Shown piece after piece: positions 8,477-17,147 of a stretch of DNA of 34,859 bases. Source of the DNA: Anaerolineae bacterium (lineage in GTDB: Bacteria; Chloroflexota; Anaerolineae; 4572-78; J111); assembly GCA_023151115.1 (NCBI GenBank), contig JAKLJP010000061.1, positions 1 through 34,859 of the forward strand, given 5' to 3'. The notes beneath the pieces are model-generated. The model had not been told where the DNA came from and ran no database searches. It saw nothing but the letters and a program-made list of their open reading frames with translations. The stretch's first letter is position 1, and every line of letters begins with the position of its first letter. The position numbers and the translations under genes were made by a program.

Positions 8477-10006
8477 TCAGGCCGGTAAAGGCGAAGTTGC
8501 CACAGCATCTGCCCCGGTAGCCAGCCCCATCACAATTTCGTGATCAATTTCGGCCTGGGTCAACACAGCCCGCACCTGTCCCCGATACATAACTATCACC
8601 CGGTCACTCATAGCCAGGACCTCCGGCAGCTCCGACGAAACCAGGATAACCCCACACCCTTGAGCAGTCAAACGGTTCAGAATGTGATGAACTTCAGCTT
8701 TGGCCCCCACATCAACCCCGCGCGTCGGGTCATCGAGCAAGACCACCTGTGGGCCGGTAGAAAGCGCCCGGCCAATGACCACCTTCTGTTGGTTGCCGCC
8801 CGACAGGCTGAAAATCGAAGCAAAGATGGAAGCGGTGCGAATATTGAAAGTCTGCACCATTTCGACAATTTTGCGCCGCAGCGCCCCCATGGAATGAGGC
8901 CCAACAATCGCGCCAGCCGACGCAGAAGCAGCAGACCGCCGTTATCCCGCACCGACATCGCGGCGAACAGGCCTTCGGCCTGGCGGTCAGCCGGAACATA
9001 GGCAATCCCCTGGGCAATAGCGTCCAGTGATGAACGCAGAGCTACCTTTTGGCCGTGCAACTTGATAACCCCGCTTGCCTGGCGATAACAGCCGAAAAGC
9101 GCACGCAGCACGTCACTGGTCCCCGAACCTTGTAATCCCACCAACCCCAACACCTCACCTCGTTTCAGTTCAAACGAAACATTTTCAAACAAGCCAGGTA
9201 CGCTTAACCGCTCCACCTGGAGCAGCGTTTCGCCGGGGGGGTTGGTCACTTTAGGGAACAAATCCGTTACTTCTCGCCCCACCATCAACTGTACAACCCG
9301 CTCCGGGGTGGTGACACTCTTGGGCACGGTATCAATATAGCCCCCATCACGCAGGGCAGAAATCCGGTCGGCAATTTCAAAGACCTCTTCCAGCCGGTGC
9401 GACACATACAGGATGGTCAAGCCTTGGCTTTTGAGCTGCTGCAAAATCTCAAATAAATGAGAAGCTTCGTGTTTGTTCAGGGCCGAAGTTGGCTCGTCCA
9501 TAATCAATAATTTGGACTGCCAGGACAGGGCTTGGGCAATAGCCACGATTTGCCGCTGAGCAATGGGCAGATTTTTGACGAGCGTGGTCGGATTAATGTC
9601 AACCTGAAGCTGGTTGAACAGCGTGTGGGTGCGACGATTGAGTTCGTTCCAATCAATCAACCCGCGCTGCTTGGGTAATTGGGTGCCCCATAAAAATATT
9701 CTCGGCGGCGGTTAAATCCTGGCAAATGGGAATCTCTTGATGGACAATACTGATGCCGGCGTTACGCGACTCTTGCACATTACGAAAGCGGACTTCCTGT
9801 CCATCAAAGCGGATAGAGCCGCCGTCCGGTTGAAAAACGCCGCCGCAGATACGAATCAAGGTGGATTTACCGGCGCCGTTTTCACCCACCAGGGCGTGAA
9901 TTTCACCGCGCGGGATGGCAAAGCTTACATCACGGAGCGCCTGTACGCCGCCAAAGTTTTTGCTGATGTGGTCGAACTCAATAATCGAAGTTTGAGAGGT
10001 ATTCAT
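8477..10006 (-). pseudogene. Ribose/galactose-type sugar ABC ATPase (RbsA/MglA-like), two frameshifts
   Basis: Three frame segments together make one double-ATPase protein of about 510 residues. The first (from ATG 10006) has Walker A LVGENGAGKST and IVHQE. After a frameshift near 9665 the second continues with LIDWNEL, LLIMDEPTSALNKHE, then the second domain LVGLQGSGTSDVLRALFG. After a shift at a G5 run near 8893 the third carries LSGGNQQKVVIGRAL and LLDDPTRGVDVGAK. Every motif of the family is present apart from the shifts. Shifts at homopolymer or repetitive spots could be read errors, but the neighbouring binding-protein gene is truncated and no permease exists, which favours true decay. 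Confidence 0.85.
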
Positions 10007-10071
10007 AACAATCTTGGCTGGGCCAGGCGCAAGGCTCTAGCAGCTTCGCGCCTGGCCGAGTAATTATGGGT

Positions 10072-10578
10072 TTAGCGGTAATCCGGGTTGTATTGGTCAA
10101 TATTTTCCGGGGTGACAACATCCGTGCCGGTATCAATAGTGATAGGCCGGATACCATACTCCAGTTCGTGGTACATCATCATGACCGGATAAAAGCCTTG
10201 CAGATAGGGGGTCTGGCCCAGGCCAAAGTCCACGTAGCCTTCGGTCAAACCGTCTACCATCGCCGGAGCCAGGTCCGAACCGCCGGTATGCAGCGTACCC
10301 TCAAGCCCGTTTTGCTTGATGAATTGGGCGGTGACGTAGGTGTAGTAGTCAGCGCCATAGATGCCCTGGGTTTCGGGGTTGGCCTGATAGTAAGCTTCAA
10401 CGGCGGCAAAGGCATCGTTTTCGTTGGTGGTGATATTGATAACTTCTTTCACCACCCATTTGCCCTCCCCTTCTGTCTCCAGGGTTTCTTGCATAGAGCG
10501 AATCCGCTCTTCCAGGGCGTAGTAGCCAAAGCAGCAATGGTTTAAGGTTAAGGCGACACGTTCTCTTGAGGTCAACAT
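10072..10578 (-). pseudogene. Sugar-binding protein (periplasmic-binding type) lacking its N-terminal half, with a foreign start
   Basis: The 168-codon frame matches the C-terminal half of a ribose-type binding protein: LEERIRSMQETLE, ITTNENDAFAAVEAYYQANPETQGIYGADY, GGSDLAPAMVDGL and VDFGLGQTPYLQGFYPVMMMYH. Signal peptide and first lobe are absent; intact members have about 320 or more residues. The first residues, MLTSRERVALTLNH, instead look like the start of a UroD-family methyltransferase (compare ITPRARVNTALNHQ in the gene at 24369). A deletion therefore seems to have joined two genes in frame. AGGAG precedes the ATG. The product would be cytoplasmic and unlikely to work in transport. 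Confidence 0.7.
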
Positions 10579-10594
10579 AAGCTGAGAGCTCCTG

Positions 10595-11722
10595 TCAGGC
10601 TTGGTTTGACCTGGCCCGTAGTAACTCGGTTTGACTGCTTGAATACAGGCGTGCCTCCGTTGTCTGATCAAAAAGATGCAGCTTGGCCGGGTCAAAGGTC
10701 AACCAGACCGGCTGGCCTTCGGTCAATGTTTGGGTGGGCGGGATGGTAGCTTTAATCAGGTCCTGCCCCAAAGTAAGGTCCACAATGGTTTCGGGGCCAA
10801 GCGGTTCTACCACCGACACCCTGGCCAGGATGGCGCTTTCAACCGGGGCCTGGCTAAAAACGTGAATATCCTCAGGCCGTACCCCCAACCAAACCCGATC
10901 CTGCTGAGCCAGTGCTGATAGAGCCGCGCTGACCTCAAGGTGGAAGGCCGGGTGAATCAGCCGCAGCGAGTCGCCAACCCGGCCTAATTCAGCCGGCACA
11001 AAATTCATCGGCGGGCTGCCGACGACAGTGGCCACAAAGCGGTTCGCCGGGAGGCGGTAGACGGTGTCCGGCACATCGCACTGCTGCAAAACGCCTCGCT
11101 TGAGGATGGCCATCCGGTCGGCCATAGAGAGGGCCTCGATCTGGTCGTGGGTGACATAAACCAGGGTTTGGCCCAACTCCTGCTGCAATCGCTTCAGTTC
11201 CAACCGCATTTCCAGCCGCAGCATGGCATCCAGGTTTGACAGCGGTTCATCCATCAAATAGGCTCGCGGGCGGCGCACAATAGCCCGGCCAATCGCCACC
11301 CGCTGCCGTTCACCGCCGCTCAACTTGGCCGGTTTGCGGTCGAGCATGCGCTCAATCCGCAGAATTTTGGCCGTGTTTTTAACCAGGGTATCAATTTCTG
11401 TCTGCGGCAGCTTGCGCTCGCGCAGAGGAAAGGCCATGTTGTCGTAGACGGTTTTGTTGGGGTAGAGGGCCAGGTTTTGAAAGATCATGGCAATATCGCG
11501 CTGGCCCGGATAGAAATCATTAACCGGCTGCCCATCCAGATATACTGTCCCTTCATTGGGCCGTTCCAGGCCAACAATCAGCCGCAGCGTGGTCGTTTTA
11601 CCGGCTCCGGGCGGGCCGAGCACGCAAAAAAACTCGCCGTCGTGGATATCGAGATCGAGATTTTTGACCGCTTCAATCCGGCCAAAACGTTTGGTTACAT
11701 TTTCAAGGCGCAGATTCGCCAC
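10595..11722 (-). CDS. Carbohydrate ABC transporter ATPase, MalK/UgpC type (canonical member of the pair)
   Basis: This 375-residue ATPase would power sugar import at the inner face of the membrane. It shows Walker A GPPGAGKTT (36-44), Q-loop FQN, signature LSGGERQ (134-140), Walker B AYLMDEP and the switch region YVTHDQ. A C-terminal regulatory beta domain follows (about 240-375: PANRFVATVVGSPPMNF, GVRPEDIHVF). GTG 11722 is chosen as start because GGAGG lies 4 bases before it; an upstream ATG at 11758 has no such site. It is the last gene of the sugar operon. A hairpin-containing repeat separates it from the preceding ATPase gene. Confidence 0.9.
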   Translation of the reverse strand: MANLRLENVTKRFGRIEAVKNLDLDIHDGEFFCVLGPPGAGKTTTLRLIVGLERPNEGTVYLDGQPVNDFYPGQRDIAMIFQNLALYPNKTVYDNMAFPLRERKLPQTEIDTLVKNTAKILRIERMLDRKPAKLSGGERQRVAIGRAIVRRPRAYLMDEPLSNLDAMLRLEMRLELKRLQQELGQTLVYVTHDQIEALSMADRMAILKRGVLQQCDVPDTVYRLPANRFVATVVGSPPMNFVPAELGRVGDSLRLIHPAFHLEVSAALSALAQQDRVWLGVRPEDIHVFSQAPVESAILARVSVVEPLGPETIVDLTLGQDLIKATIPPTQTLTEGQPVWLTFDPAKLHLFDQTTEARLYSSSQTELLRARSNQA

Positions 11723-11729
11723 GTTTCCT

Positions 11730-11850
11730 CCAAAGACGGTGAGGTTAGGCATTTCCAAGAAAAATTATTCAGTATTCGTGTTGCGTGTTGCGTCTTCCAT
11801 TGAGGTCACGCAACACGCAAGACACAACACGTTTTACTTAAATCCTGAAA
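11730..11850 (-). repeat. Hairpin-bearing leader repeat, copy A
   Basis: An imperfect hairpin (11777-11831) has arms built of gtgttgcgt-type words, followed on the minus strand by aatactgaataat, a tttttcttgg run and cctaacc, up to the ribosome site of the ATPase gene at 11722. A homologous unit in the same orientation relative to its gene is at 22870-22985 (copy B). Homology extends about 40 bp past the hairpin, so this is more than a chance stem. Confidence 0.7.
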
Positions 11851-11858
11851 CAACTGCC

Positions 11859-12959
11859 TTATCGGATCACCTGTCCGGTCGCTCCGGCAAAGATGTGTAG
11901 ATGTGCCGGATTGTATTCAAGCCATTGGGTTGTGCCCACCGCCGGACGGCAATCAGCCGGGGCGGCTACTTGCAAAATCTCCTGCCCCACCTGTAGATGC
12001 ACAATTGTCTTTGAACCCAGAGGTTCAAGCGCGTACACCTGGCCGCTCCAGGCCGCTTCCGGGTGGGACTGGTCGTGCAGGCGCAGGTATTCCGGCCGGA
12101 TACCCAGAATAAGCTGGTCGCCTCCGTTATGTCCGGCAATGAGCTGCTGCCGCCGTTCATCCAGCGGCAGCCGGATAGTGCCTTGCCGCTGCACCAGACA
12201 ACCCTGCCCATTTTCCACCTGATAACTACACGGAATAAAATTCATACTGGGGCTGCCAATAAAACGAGCCACAAAGGTATTGACCGGGTAGTTATAAATC
12301 TCGTCGGGCGAGCCGAACTGCTGCAAAATGCCGTAATCCATCACCGCGATTTTGTCGGCCATGCTCATGGCCTCCACTTGGTCGTGAGTGACGTAAATCA
12401 TGGTTTGCTTGATGTCGCGCTGGATGCGCTTCAACTCGCCGCGCATGTAAAAACGAAAGGCAGCGTCGAGATTGCTGAAAGGTTCGTCCAGCAGAAAGAT
12501 GCGGGGCCGCATGACCATGCTCCGCCCCAGGGCGACTTTCTGCATGTCGTTGACGCTCAAGCGGCCGGCGTTCATGGAGAGCAAATCGCCCAGGTGGAGC
12601 AGCTCGGCCACCTGCTGGACCTCGCGCCGGATTTCGGCTTCCGCCTTGTGCTGAACCTTCAGCCCAAAGGCGATATTATCAAAAACGCTCATGTGGGTAA
12701 AGATGGCGTAGTTTTGAAAAACAAAGCCGACGCCCCGTTTACCGGCGGGCACGCCGTTCATCGGGCGCTCACCAAAGTAGATCGAACCGGCGGTCGGCAT
12801 CTCCAGTCCGGCGATCATATTCATGGTCGTGCTTTTACCGCAGCCCGATGGCCCCAACAGCGCGGCAAACTCGCCATCGCCGATTTCCAGGCTGAGGCTT
12901 TTGAGGGCCACCACCGGCCCAAATTCTTTACGCAAATTGTCCAGACGAATACTTGACAT
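11859..12959 (-). CDS. Carbohydrate ABC transporter ATPase with a degenerate signature motif
   Basis: This 366-residue MalK-type ATPase has intact Walker A GPSGCGKST (36-44), Q-loop FQN, Walker B IFLLDEP and YVTHDQVEAMS. The ABC signature, however, reads LSVNDMQK (134-141) instead of LSGGQQQ. A C-terminal beta domain is present (GIRPEYLRL). With the canonical partner at 10595 it probably forms a heterodimer with one weakened ATP site, similar in principle to paired ATPases of GlpS/GlpT-type glycerol importers; that comparison is from memory. Only 6 bp separate it from the permease upstream, so translation is probably coupled. Confidence 0.88.
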   Translation of the reverse strand: MSSIRLDNLRKEFGPVVALKSLSLEIGDGEFAALLGPSGCGKSTTMNMIAGLEMPTAGSIYFGERPMNGVPAGKRGVGFVFQNYAIFTHMSVFDNIAFGLKVQHKAEAEIRREVQQVAELLHLGDLLSMNAGRLSVNDMQKVALGRSMVMRPRIFLLDEPFSNLDAAFRFYMRGELKRIQRDIKQTMIYVTHDQVEAMSMADKIAVMDYGILQQFGSPDEIYNYPVNTFVARFIGSPSMNFIPCSYQVENGQGCLVQRQGTIRLPLDERRQQLIAGHNGGDQLILGIRPEYLRLHDQSHPEAAWSGQVYALEPLGSKTIVHLQVGQEILQVAAPADCRPAVGTTQWLEYNPAHLHIFAGATGQVIR

Positions 12960-12965
12960 AGGGAT

Positions 12966-14027
12966 TTATTTCTTGATCGCGCCGAACGTTAGCCCGCGCA
13001 CTAGATATTTTTGAATCATCAACCCAAACACCACCGGCGGAATAGCCGCAATCAGTCCCAGCGCCGCTCGTGGGCCGTGCTGCTGACCGGTTTCAGCCGT
13101 GACCAGCCGGTTGAGAAAGACCGGGATGGTAGCCCATTCGCTGCTGGTCAACAGCAAGGCCACCAGAAAATCGCTCCAGTTGAGGATGAAGACAAACAGC
13201 GCCGTCGAAGCCAGGCCGCCTTTGACCAGGGGCAGCACCACTTTGAAGAACGTGCCCCAATACGACGCGCCATCCACAATTGCGGCTTCGTCTAACTCGC
13301 GGGGCACATCGTCAAAAAAGCTCTTCATCAGCCAGACCACAAAGGGCAGCGTCACCACCCCATAGATAATGACCAAGCCGTACCAGGTATCAATCATATT
13401 CAGGGCCGACCACATGATCATGATGGGGATGATAATGGCAATCGGCGGGAACATGCGCAGTTGCAAAATAGAGAAGGCCAGGTTGCCGACGGGCCCACGA
13501 GTATAGAAGCGAGCCATCAAGCCGCCAATCACGTAGTCCAGCACAATTCCGATGAGGATGAGCGGGATGATGCCATACCAGCGGTTGACGATGTCAAACC
13601 ACGCCATGACCAGCATGAAGGGCATCAAAGCCAGCACCAGCAAAAAAAGGCGGCCCAGGGCAATATAAAAGGGGAAATCGCCGCTGTCGGTGTTGAAGCG
13701 GGACAGGCCATAGGCAGCCAGGGCGCCAATTACCAGGGCCAAAAGCGTTCCGCCCACCGAGACAATGACGCTGTTGATAATCGCCGGCAGAGCCGAGGTC
13801 TGGTTGCCCCGAAAGAACTGGCCGCGATACTCAGTTAGCAGCGTGGTAAAATTTTCCATGGTCGGCTGCTGTGGCAGCCAGTAAATTTCGCCGGTGGCGC
13901 TGGTCCACTCTGCTTTGGGCTTAAAGGCCATACCGACCATCCAATAGACCGGAAACAGGGCTAACACGGTGATGATGATAATCAGAAGGTAGCGCCCAAA
14001 GAACTGCCAGCTTTTAGGTTGGGCCAT
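12966..14027 (-). CDS. Carbohydrate ABC permease, MalG type, with an enlarged middle
   Basis: This inner-membrane permease has 353 residues from ATG 14027, which follows GGAG; an upstream ATG at 14054 lacks support. The N-terminal helix is YLLIIIITVLALFPVYWMVG. The EAA loop that contacts the ATPase is ELDEAAIVDGASYWGTFF...LPLVKGG. Usual MalG-type proteins have about 270-300 residues. The excess lies between AAYGLSRF and LQLRMFPPIAIIIPI, where roughly 70 residues add about two hydrophobic segments (FLLVLALMPFMLVMAW, IIPLILIGIVLDYVIGGLMA). It is the second permease of the operon. Confidence 0.88.
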   Translation of the reverse strand: MAQPKSWQFFGRYLLIIIITVLALFPVYWMVGMAFKPKAEWTSATGEIYWLPQQPTMENFTTLLTEYRGQFFRGNQTSALPAIINSVIVSVGGTLLALVIGALAAYGLSRFNTDSGDFPFYIALGRLFLLVLALMPFMLVMAWFDIVNRWYGIIPLILIGIVLDYVIGGLMARFYTRGPVGNLAFSILQLRMFPPIAIIIPIMIMWSALNMIDTWYGLVIIYGVVTLPFVVWLMKSFFDDVPRELDEAAIVDGASYWGTFFKVVLPLVKGGLASTALFVFILNWSDFLVALLLTSSEWATIPVFLNRLVTAETGQQHGPRAALGLIAAIPPVVFGLMIQKYLVRGLTFGAIKK

Positions 14028-14049
14028 ACAGTACACTCCATCATTATGT

Positions 14050-14179
14050 GACAATGTTAAATTAACACGACTGATACATTAGCTCACGGATAAACACGGA
14101 TAAACACAATTTTTTTCTTAATTTTTATCCGTGTCATCTGTGTTCATCCGTGAGCAATTATTTAAGGTGTAACATTGTC
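14050..14179. repeat. Nested inverted repeat between the two permease genes
   Basis: The outer arms gacaatgtta (14050-14059) and taacattgtc (14170-14179) are perfect inverted copies. Inside them lies a longer imperfect hairpin (14082-14107 against about 14131-14155) whose arms repeat the words cacggataaa and tcatccgtg. A short stem aacctca/tgaggtt follows at about 14190-14219. No coding sequence is seen in this 200-bp gap. Confidence 0.7.
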
Positions 14180-14229
14180 GAAGTAGAGAAACCTCATACA
14201 TCTCAAAGACCTGTGAGGTTTGAAGGATG

Positions 14230-15204
14230 CTAGGAATTATCATTGGAAACTTGCAAAGGTCGCAGGGCATACGAGGCCACAATGGTCATCAAGACCAAGA
14301 TGATAATGGCTGAAGCCGCTGCGTAAGACCAGCGCACATTTTGAAAGGCGACCCGGTACATAAAAATCGAGATAGTTTCGGTGGCGCGGGCCGGGCCGCC
14401 GCCGGTCATCAGGAAGATGGCGTCAAAAATCTTAATCGCTTCCATAAAGCGGATCACCAGGGCAATGATGATGACCGGCTTGAGCATGGGCAGCATTAAG
14501 TAGCGAAACTTCTGCCAGAAAGACGCGCCCAGAATCGTCGCCGCCCGCATCTGGTCTTCCGGCAGACCGACCAGTCCCGACAGCAAAATCAAAAACATCA
14601 ACGGCGTCCACTGCCACACCTCGGCGATAATCGAGGCGAGCATGGCCATGGTACCGTTCGACAGCCAGGGAATCACCACTTGGCTGCCGCTGATCATGGT
14701 CAAGATGGAGTTGATGGGACCGTTTCCCTGAAACAGCATAAAGAACATATACCCGGCCACGGCCGGCACAATCATCATCGGCGTCAGCAGGGCGGTGTGG
14801 AAGATGCGTTTGCCGGGAAACTCTTCCAGGAAGAGAAAGGCCAGACCCAGCCCCAGCAAAAACTCTAGCGGCACGGCCACCCCAACAATGATGAGCGTGC
14901 GCCACATAGCTTGCCAAAAATCGGAGTCCCACAGGGTTTCGGCGTAATTGAGACCCCAATCCCAAAACTGGTAAGCCTTCCACCAATCCCCGCCGCGTGT
15001 GGGCGACCAGCCGGTTAAGCTGATATAAACTTCCGTGACCAGCGGAAAGACGACAATAGCCATCAGCAATAATTGGGCTGGCAAAATCAGCACCGAGGCA
15101 AAACGCCGGGGGTCGCGCTGGCCCAACAGATGCAGCCAACCCCGGCTGGATTCAGCTTCGGCGGACGACTCCACCGGAGCAGGTTTGATCATACTTTGAG
15201 TCAT
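14230..15204 (-). CDS. Carbohydrate ABC permease, MalF/UgpA type
   Basis: This 324-residue inner-membrane protein starts with a polar N-terminus and then has about six hydrophobic segments (for example VLILPAQLLLMAIVVFPLVTE and LIIVGVAVPLEFLLGLGLAF). The ATPase-contact loop is LPEDQMRAATILGASFWQKFRYLMLPML. The end MTGGGPARATETISIFMYR is typical of first permeases in sugar ABC operons. It lies between the binding-protein gene and the second permease and should pair with the latter. The ATG at 15204 has only a weak ribosome site (caggt). Confidence 0.92.
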   Translation of the reverse strand: MTQSMIKPAPVESSAEAESSRGWLHLLGQRDPRRFASVLILPAQLLLMAIVVFPLVTEVYISLTGWSPTRGGDWWKAYQFWDWGLNYAETLWDSDFWQAMWRTLIIVGVAVPLEFLLGLGLAFLFLEEFPGKRIFHTALLTPMMIVPAVAGYMFFMLFQGNGPINSILTMISGSQVVIPWLSNGTMAMLASIIAEVWQWTPLMFLILLSGLVGLPEDQMRAATILGASFWQKFRYLMLPMLKPVIIIALVIRFMEAIKIFDAIFLMTGGGPARATETISIFMYRVAFQNVRWSYAAASAIIILVLMTIVASYALRPLQVSNDNS

Positions 15205-15252
15205 AAACCTGTACCTGGCTTGAAAAATTCTGGCGCTGTAACTATTCCAGAT

Positions 15253-15328
15253 GTCATTGCGAGGCCGTAGGCCGAAGCAATCCCCCGTCCCGAAGGGGGA
15301 GACTGCTTCGCCTGCGGCTCGCAGTGAC
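15253..15328. repeat. Dispersed inverted repeat of the gtcattgcgagg type
   Basis: The arms gtcattgcgaggccgtag and ctgcggctcgcagtgac are imperfect inverted copies, with an inner stem cccccgtcc/ggggga. A degenerate relative is at about 19418-19500. This word family is widespread between bacterial genes. Its place between the binding-protein stop and the first permease suggests a stem that limits downstream transcript or protects the binding-protein message. Confidence 0.7.
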
Positions 15329-15337
15329 GCAACCTAC

Positions 15338-17035
15338 TTAAGCGCTTTTGATCGTCGGTTCGTCTATCACACTGGGATAGGCCGGAACCTGGGCTTGCAG
15401 CGCGGTAATTTGCTTGTCGCGGCCCAGCCGGTCGGTGATCTTTTCCCATTCAGTGGCGGCGTCTTTCATGGCTTGTTCGGCGCTCTTTTGATTGGTCATG
15501 ACCGCCTGGAGGTTAGTTTCCAGGGCGCTGACATACTCGTTGACCCCATTCAGATTAATGGGCGGGACCGAGTGTTCGATGCTGGTTTTGTAGGTGGGGA
15601 TGTGGTAGTCGTGGTAGCTTTTGATAACAATGGGGTCGTCAAAGTCACCATTTTGGAACGGGTCCATAAAGCCGGCCGGGTTAGCCACCATCCAGGGATA
15701 GATTTGCGGGCTGTTGGCCCATTGCAGGAACAAATAAGCTGCTTCGCCATACTTGGATTGGCCGGACACACCCAACGTTTGATTGGGCCACCAGACCGTG
15801 CGGCGAACCAACTTGCCATCAATAATCCGGCCCGGGGCCAGACCAGAGCGGATTTTGCCCACAATTTTGCTGTCCTTGTTATCGGGGCTGTCCAGGAACT
15901 TGGGCATATTGGGGAAAGCACAGGTGACGGCAGCACCACCGGAAGCCATATTGGCATACTGCTCCGGCCAACCCCAAGTCATACCGTCAGGGCCGCGGAA
16001 CTTGAGGGTGTTGGCATACTCCTGCGCGGCCTGAATGCCGGCTTCGCTGTCAATCAAGGGCTTGGCCGTGGCCGGGTCAAAGTAAAATTGATTGGGTGAA
16101 GCTCCGGAAGCGTAGCGCTGATACCAGTTGGTATACCCCCAGAATTGATTACGCAGGTCGGTTACGCCAAACAGGTTTTGATCGGGCCGGTGGAAGAACT
16201 CCGCGATTTGGTCAAGCTGCTCCCAGGTTTCGGGCCATTGCAAATCCCAACCGTACTTGTCCTTGAAGGCTTTTTGCTCTTTAGAATCTTCAAACAAATC
16301 CTGGCGATAAATCCAGATTTGATAATCGCCGTCAAAGGAAACGGCATAAAAAGAACCGGCATGGGCATTGAACTGCTGCACCGTTATTTCGCCGCCGACG
16401 TAGTGCTTTTCCCATTCGGGTTTGTGTTTGGCCACCAACTCATCCAGGTTTAGCAGCGCCCCAGCTTCGGCCAGGCTACCTTTGTCCGGTCCCCAAAAAG
16501 AGTAAATATCAAATTTACCGGCTTTGGTGGTGGTTTCCTGGATGATTTTGGTAAACTGGTCATCCGGTGAGATGCCGACAAATTCCAGCTTGATGCCGCT
16601 GTCTTCCTCAAAAATTTGCTGCACGGTTGGCGCGCCTTCGGGAAAGCCCACCTGGAAGTGCCCCAGCGCCCCGTCGGCCAGTTGGATGGTTAGCCTTTCC
16701 GGTTTCTGGTCGGCAGGCAGAGATTTCAACGCTTCAATGGCTCGTCCGGCGGGGGTGTCCGGCCCGTATTGATACCGTTCCGCGCCCTCAAAGCCGGTCG
16801 GCCCGCCGATCATGCCTTTGGCTAAACCGGGTTTGGCCGCCGACACGACAGCCGGAGCTGTGGCTTTGGCCCCTTCGGTCGTTGCAGCAGCAGCCGGAGC
16901 TTGGGTGGGCGCCGCCGGTTGGCTGCCACAGGCTTGTGCGACCAGCCCCGCGCCGATAACCCCGGCCATCTGTAAAAATCTGCGACGGGACACATTGCTA
17001 TCAATCAAATTTTTATTTGGTTGTTTGCGGTCCAT
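15338..17035 (-). CDS. Tat-exported lipoprotein solute-binding protein of a sugar ABC transporter
   Basis: The 565-residue protein starts at ATG 17035 after GGAGGAGAGG. Its N-terminus has a twin-arginine signal SRRRFLQMAG (16-25), a hydrophobic stretch and a lipobox-like LVAQAC with Cys36, followed by an Ala/Pro linker. The rest fits family 1 extracellular solute-binding proteins (PETWEQLDQIAEFF, ASGGAAVTCAFPNMPKF, AYLFLQWANSP). It is longer than most sugar-binding proteins (about 400-450), a size also seen in some glycerol-type importers. It captures the sugar outside and passes it to the two permeases. The ligand cannot be named from sequence. Confidence 0.9.
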   Translation of the reverse strand: MDRKQPNKNLIDSNVSRRRFLQMAGVIGAGLVAQACGSQPAAPTQAPAAAATTEGAKATAPAVVSAAKPGLAKGMIGGPTGFEGAERYQYGPDTPAGRAIEALKSLPADQKPERLTIQLADGALGHFQVGFPEGAPTVQQIFEEDSGIKLEFVGISPDDQFTKIIQETTTKAGKFDIYSFWGPDKGSLAEAGALLNLDELVAKHKPEWEKHYVGGEITVQQFNAHAGSFYAVSFDGDYQIWIYRQDLFEDSKEQKAFKDKYGWDLQWPETWEQLDQIAEFFHRPDQNLFGVTDLRNQFWGYTNWYQRYASGASPNQFYFDPATAKPLIDSEAGIQAAQEYANTLKFRGPDGMTWGWPEQYANMASGGAAVTCAFPNMPKFLDSPDNKDSKIVGKIRSGLAPGRIIDGKLVRRTVWWPNQTLGVSGQSKYGEAAYLFLQWANSPQIYPWMVANPAGFMDPFQNGDFDDPIVIKSYHDYHIPTYKTSIEHSVPPINLNGVNEYVSALETNLQAVMTNQKSAEQAMKDAATEWEKITDRLGRDKQITALQAQVPAYPSVIDEPTIKSA

Positions 17036-17065
17036 AATACCTCTCCTCCAGGCTACCGTACTTGG

Positions 17066-17105
17066 GAGATTGAAGATTGGAGATGAATCTCTAATCTCCA
17101 ATCTC
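17066..17105. repeat. Hairpin of gagattgg words
   Basis: The left arm gagattgaagattggaga and the right arm tctaatctccaatctc form an imperfect stem just upstream of the binding-protein gene, between it and the isomerase gene. Each arm repeats a word like gattggaga. Confidence 0.65.
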
Positions 17106-17147
17106 TTTACTTTAGGTGAATTAGGTAAATTATTTGGATCTCACGCC

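Noticed and set aside
12063..12956. A 297-codon plus-strand frame opposite the second ATPase
   Set aside because: Antisense shadow of a gene with intact Walker motifs.
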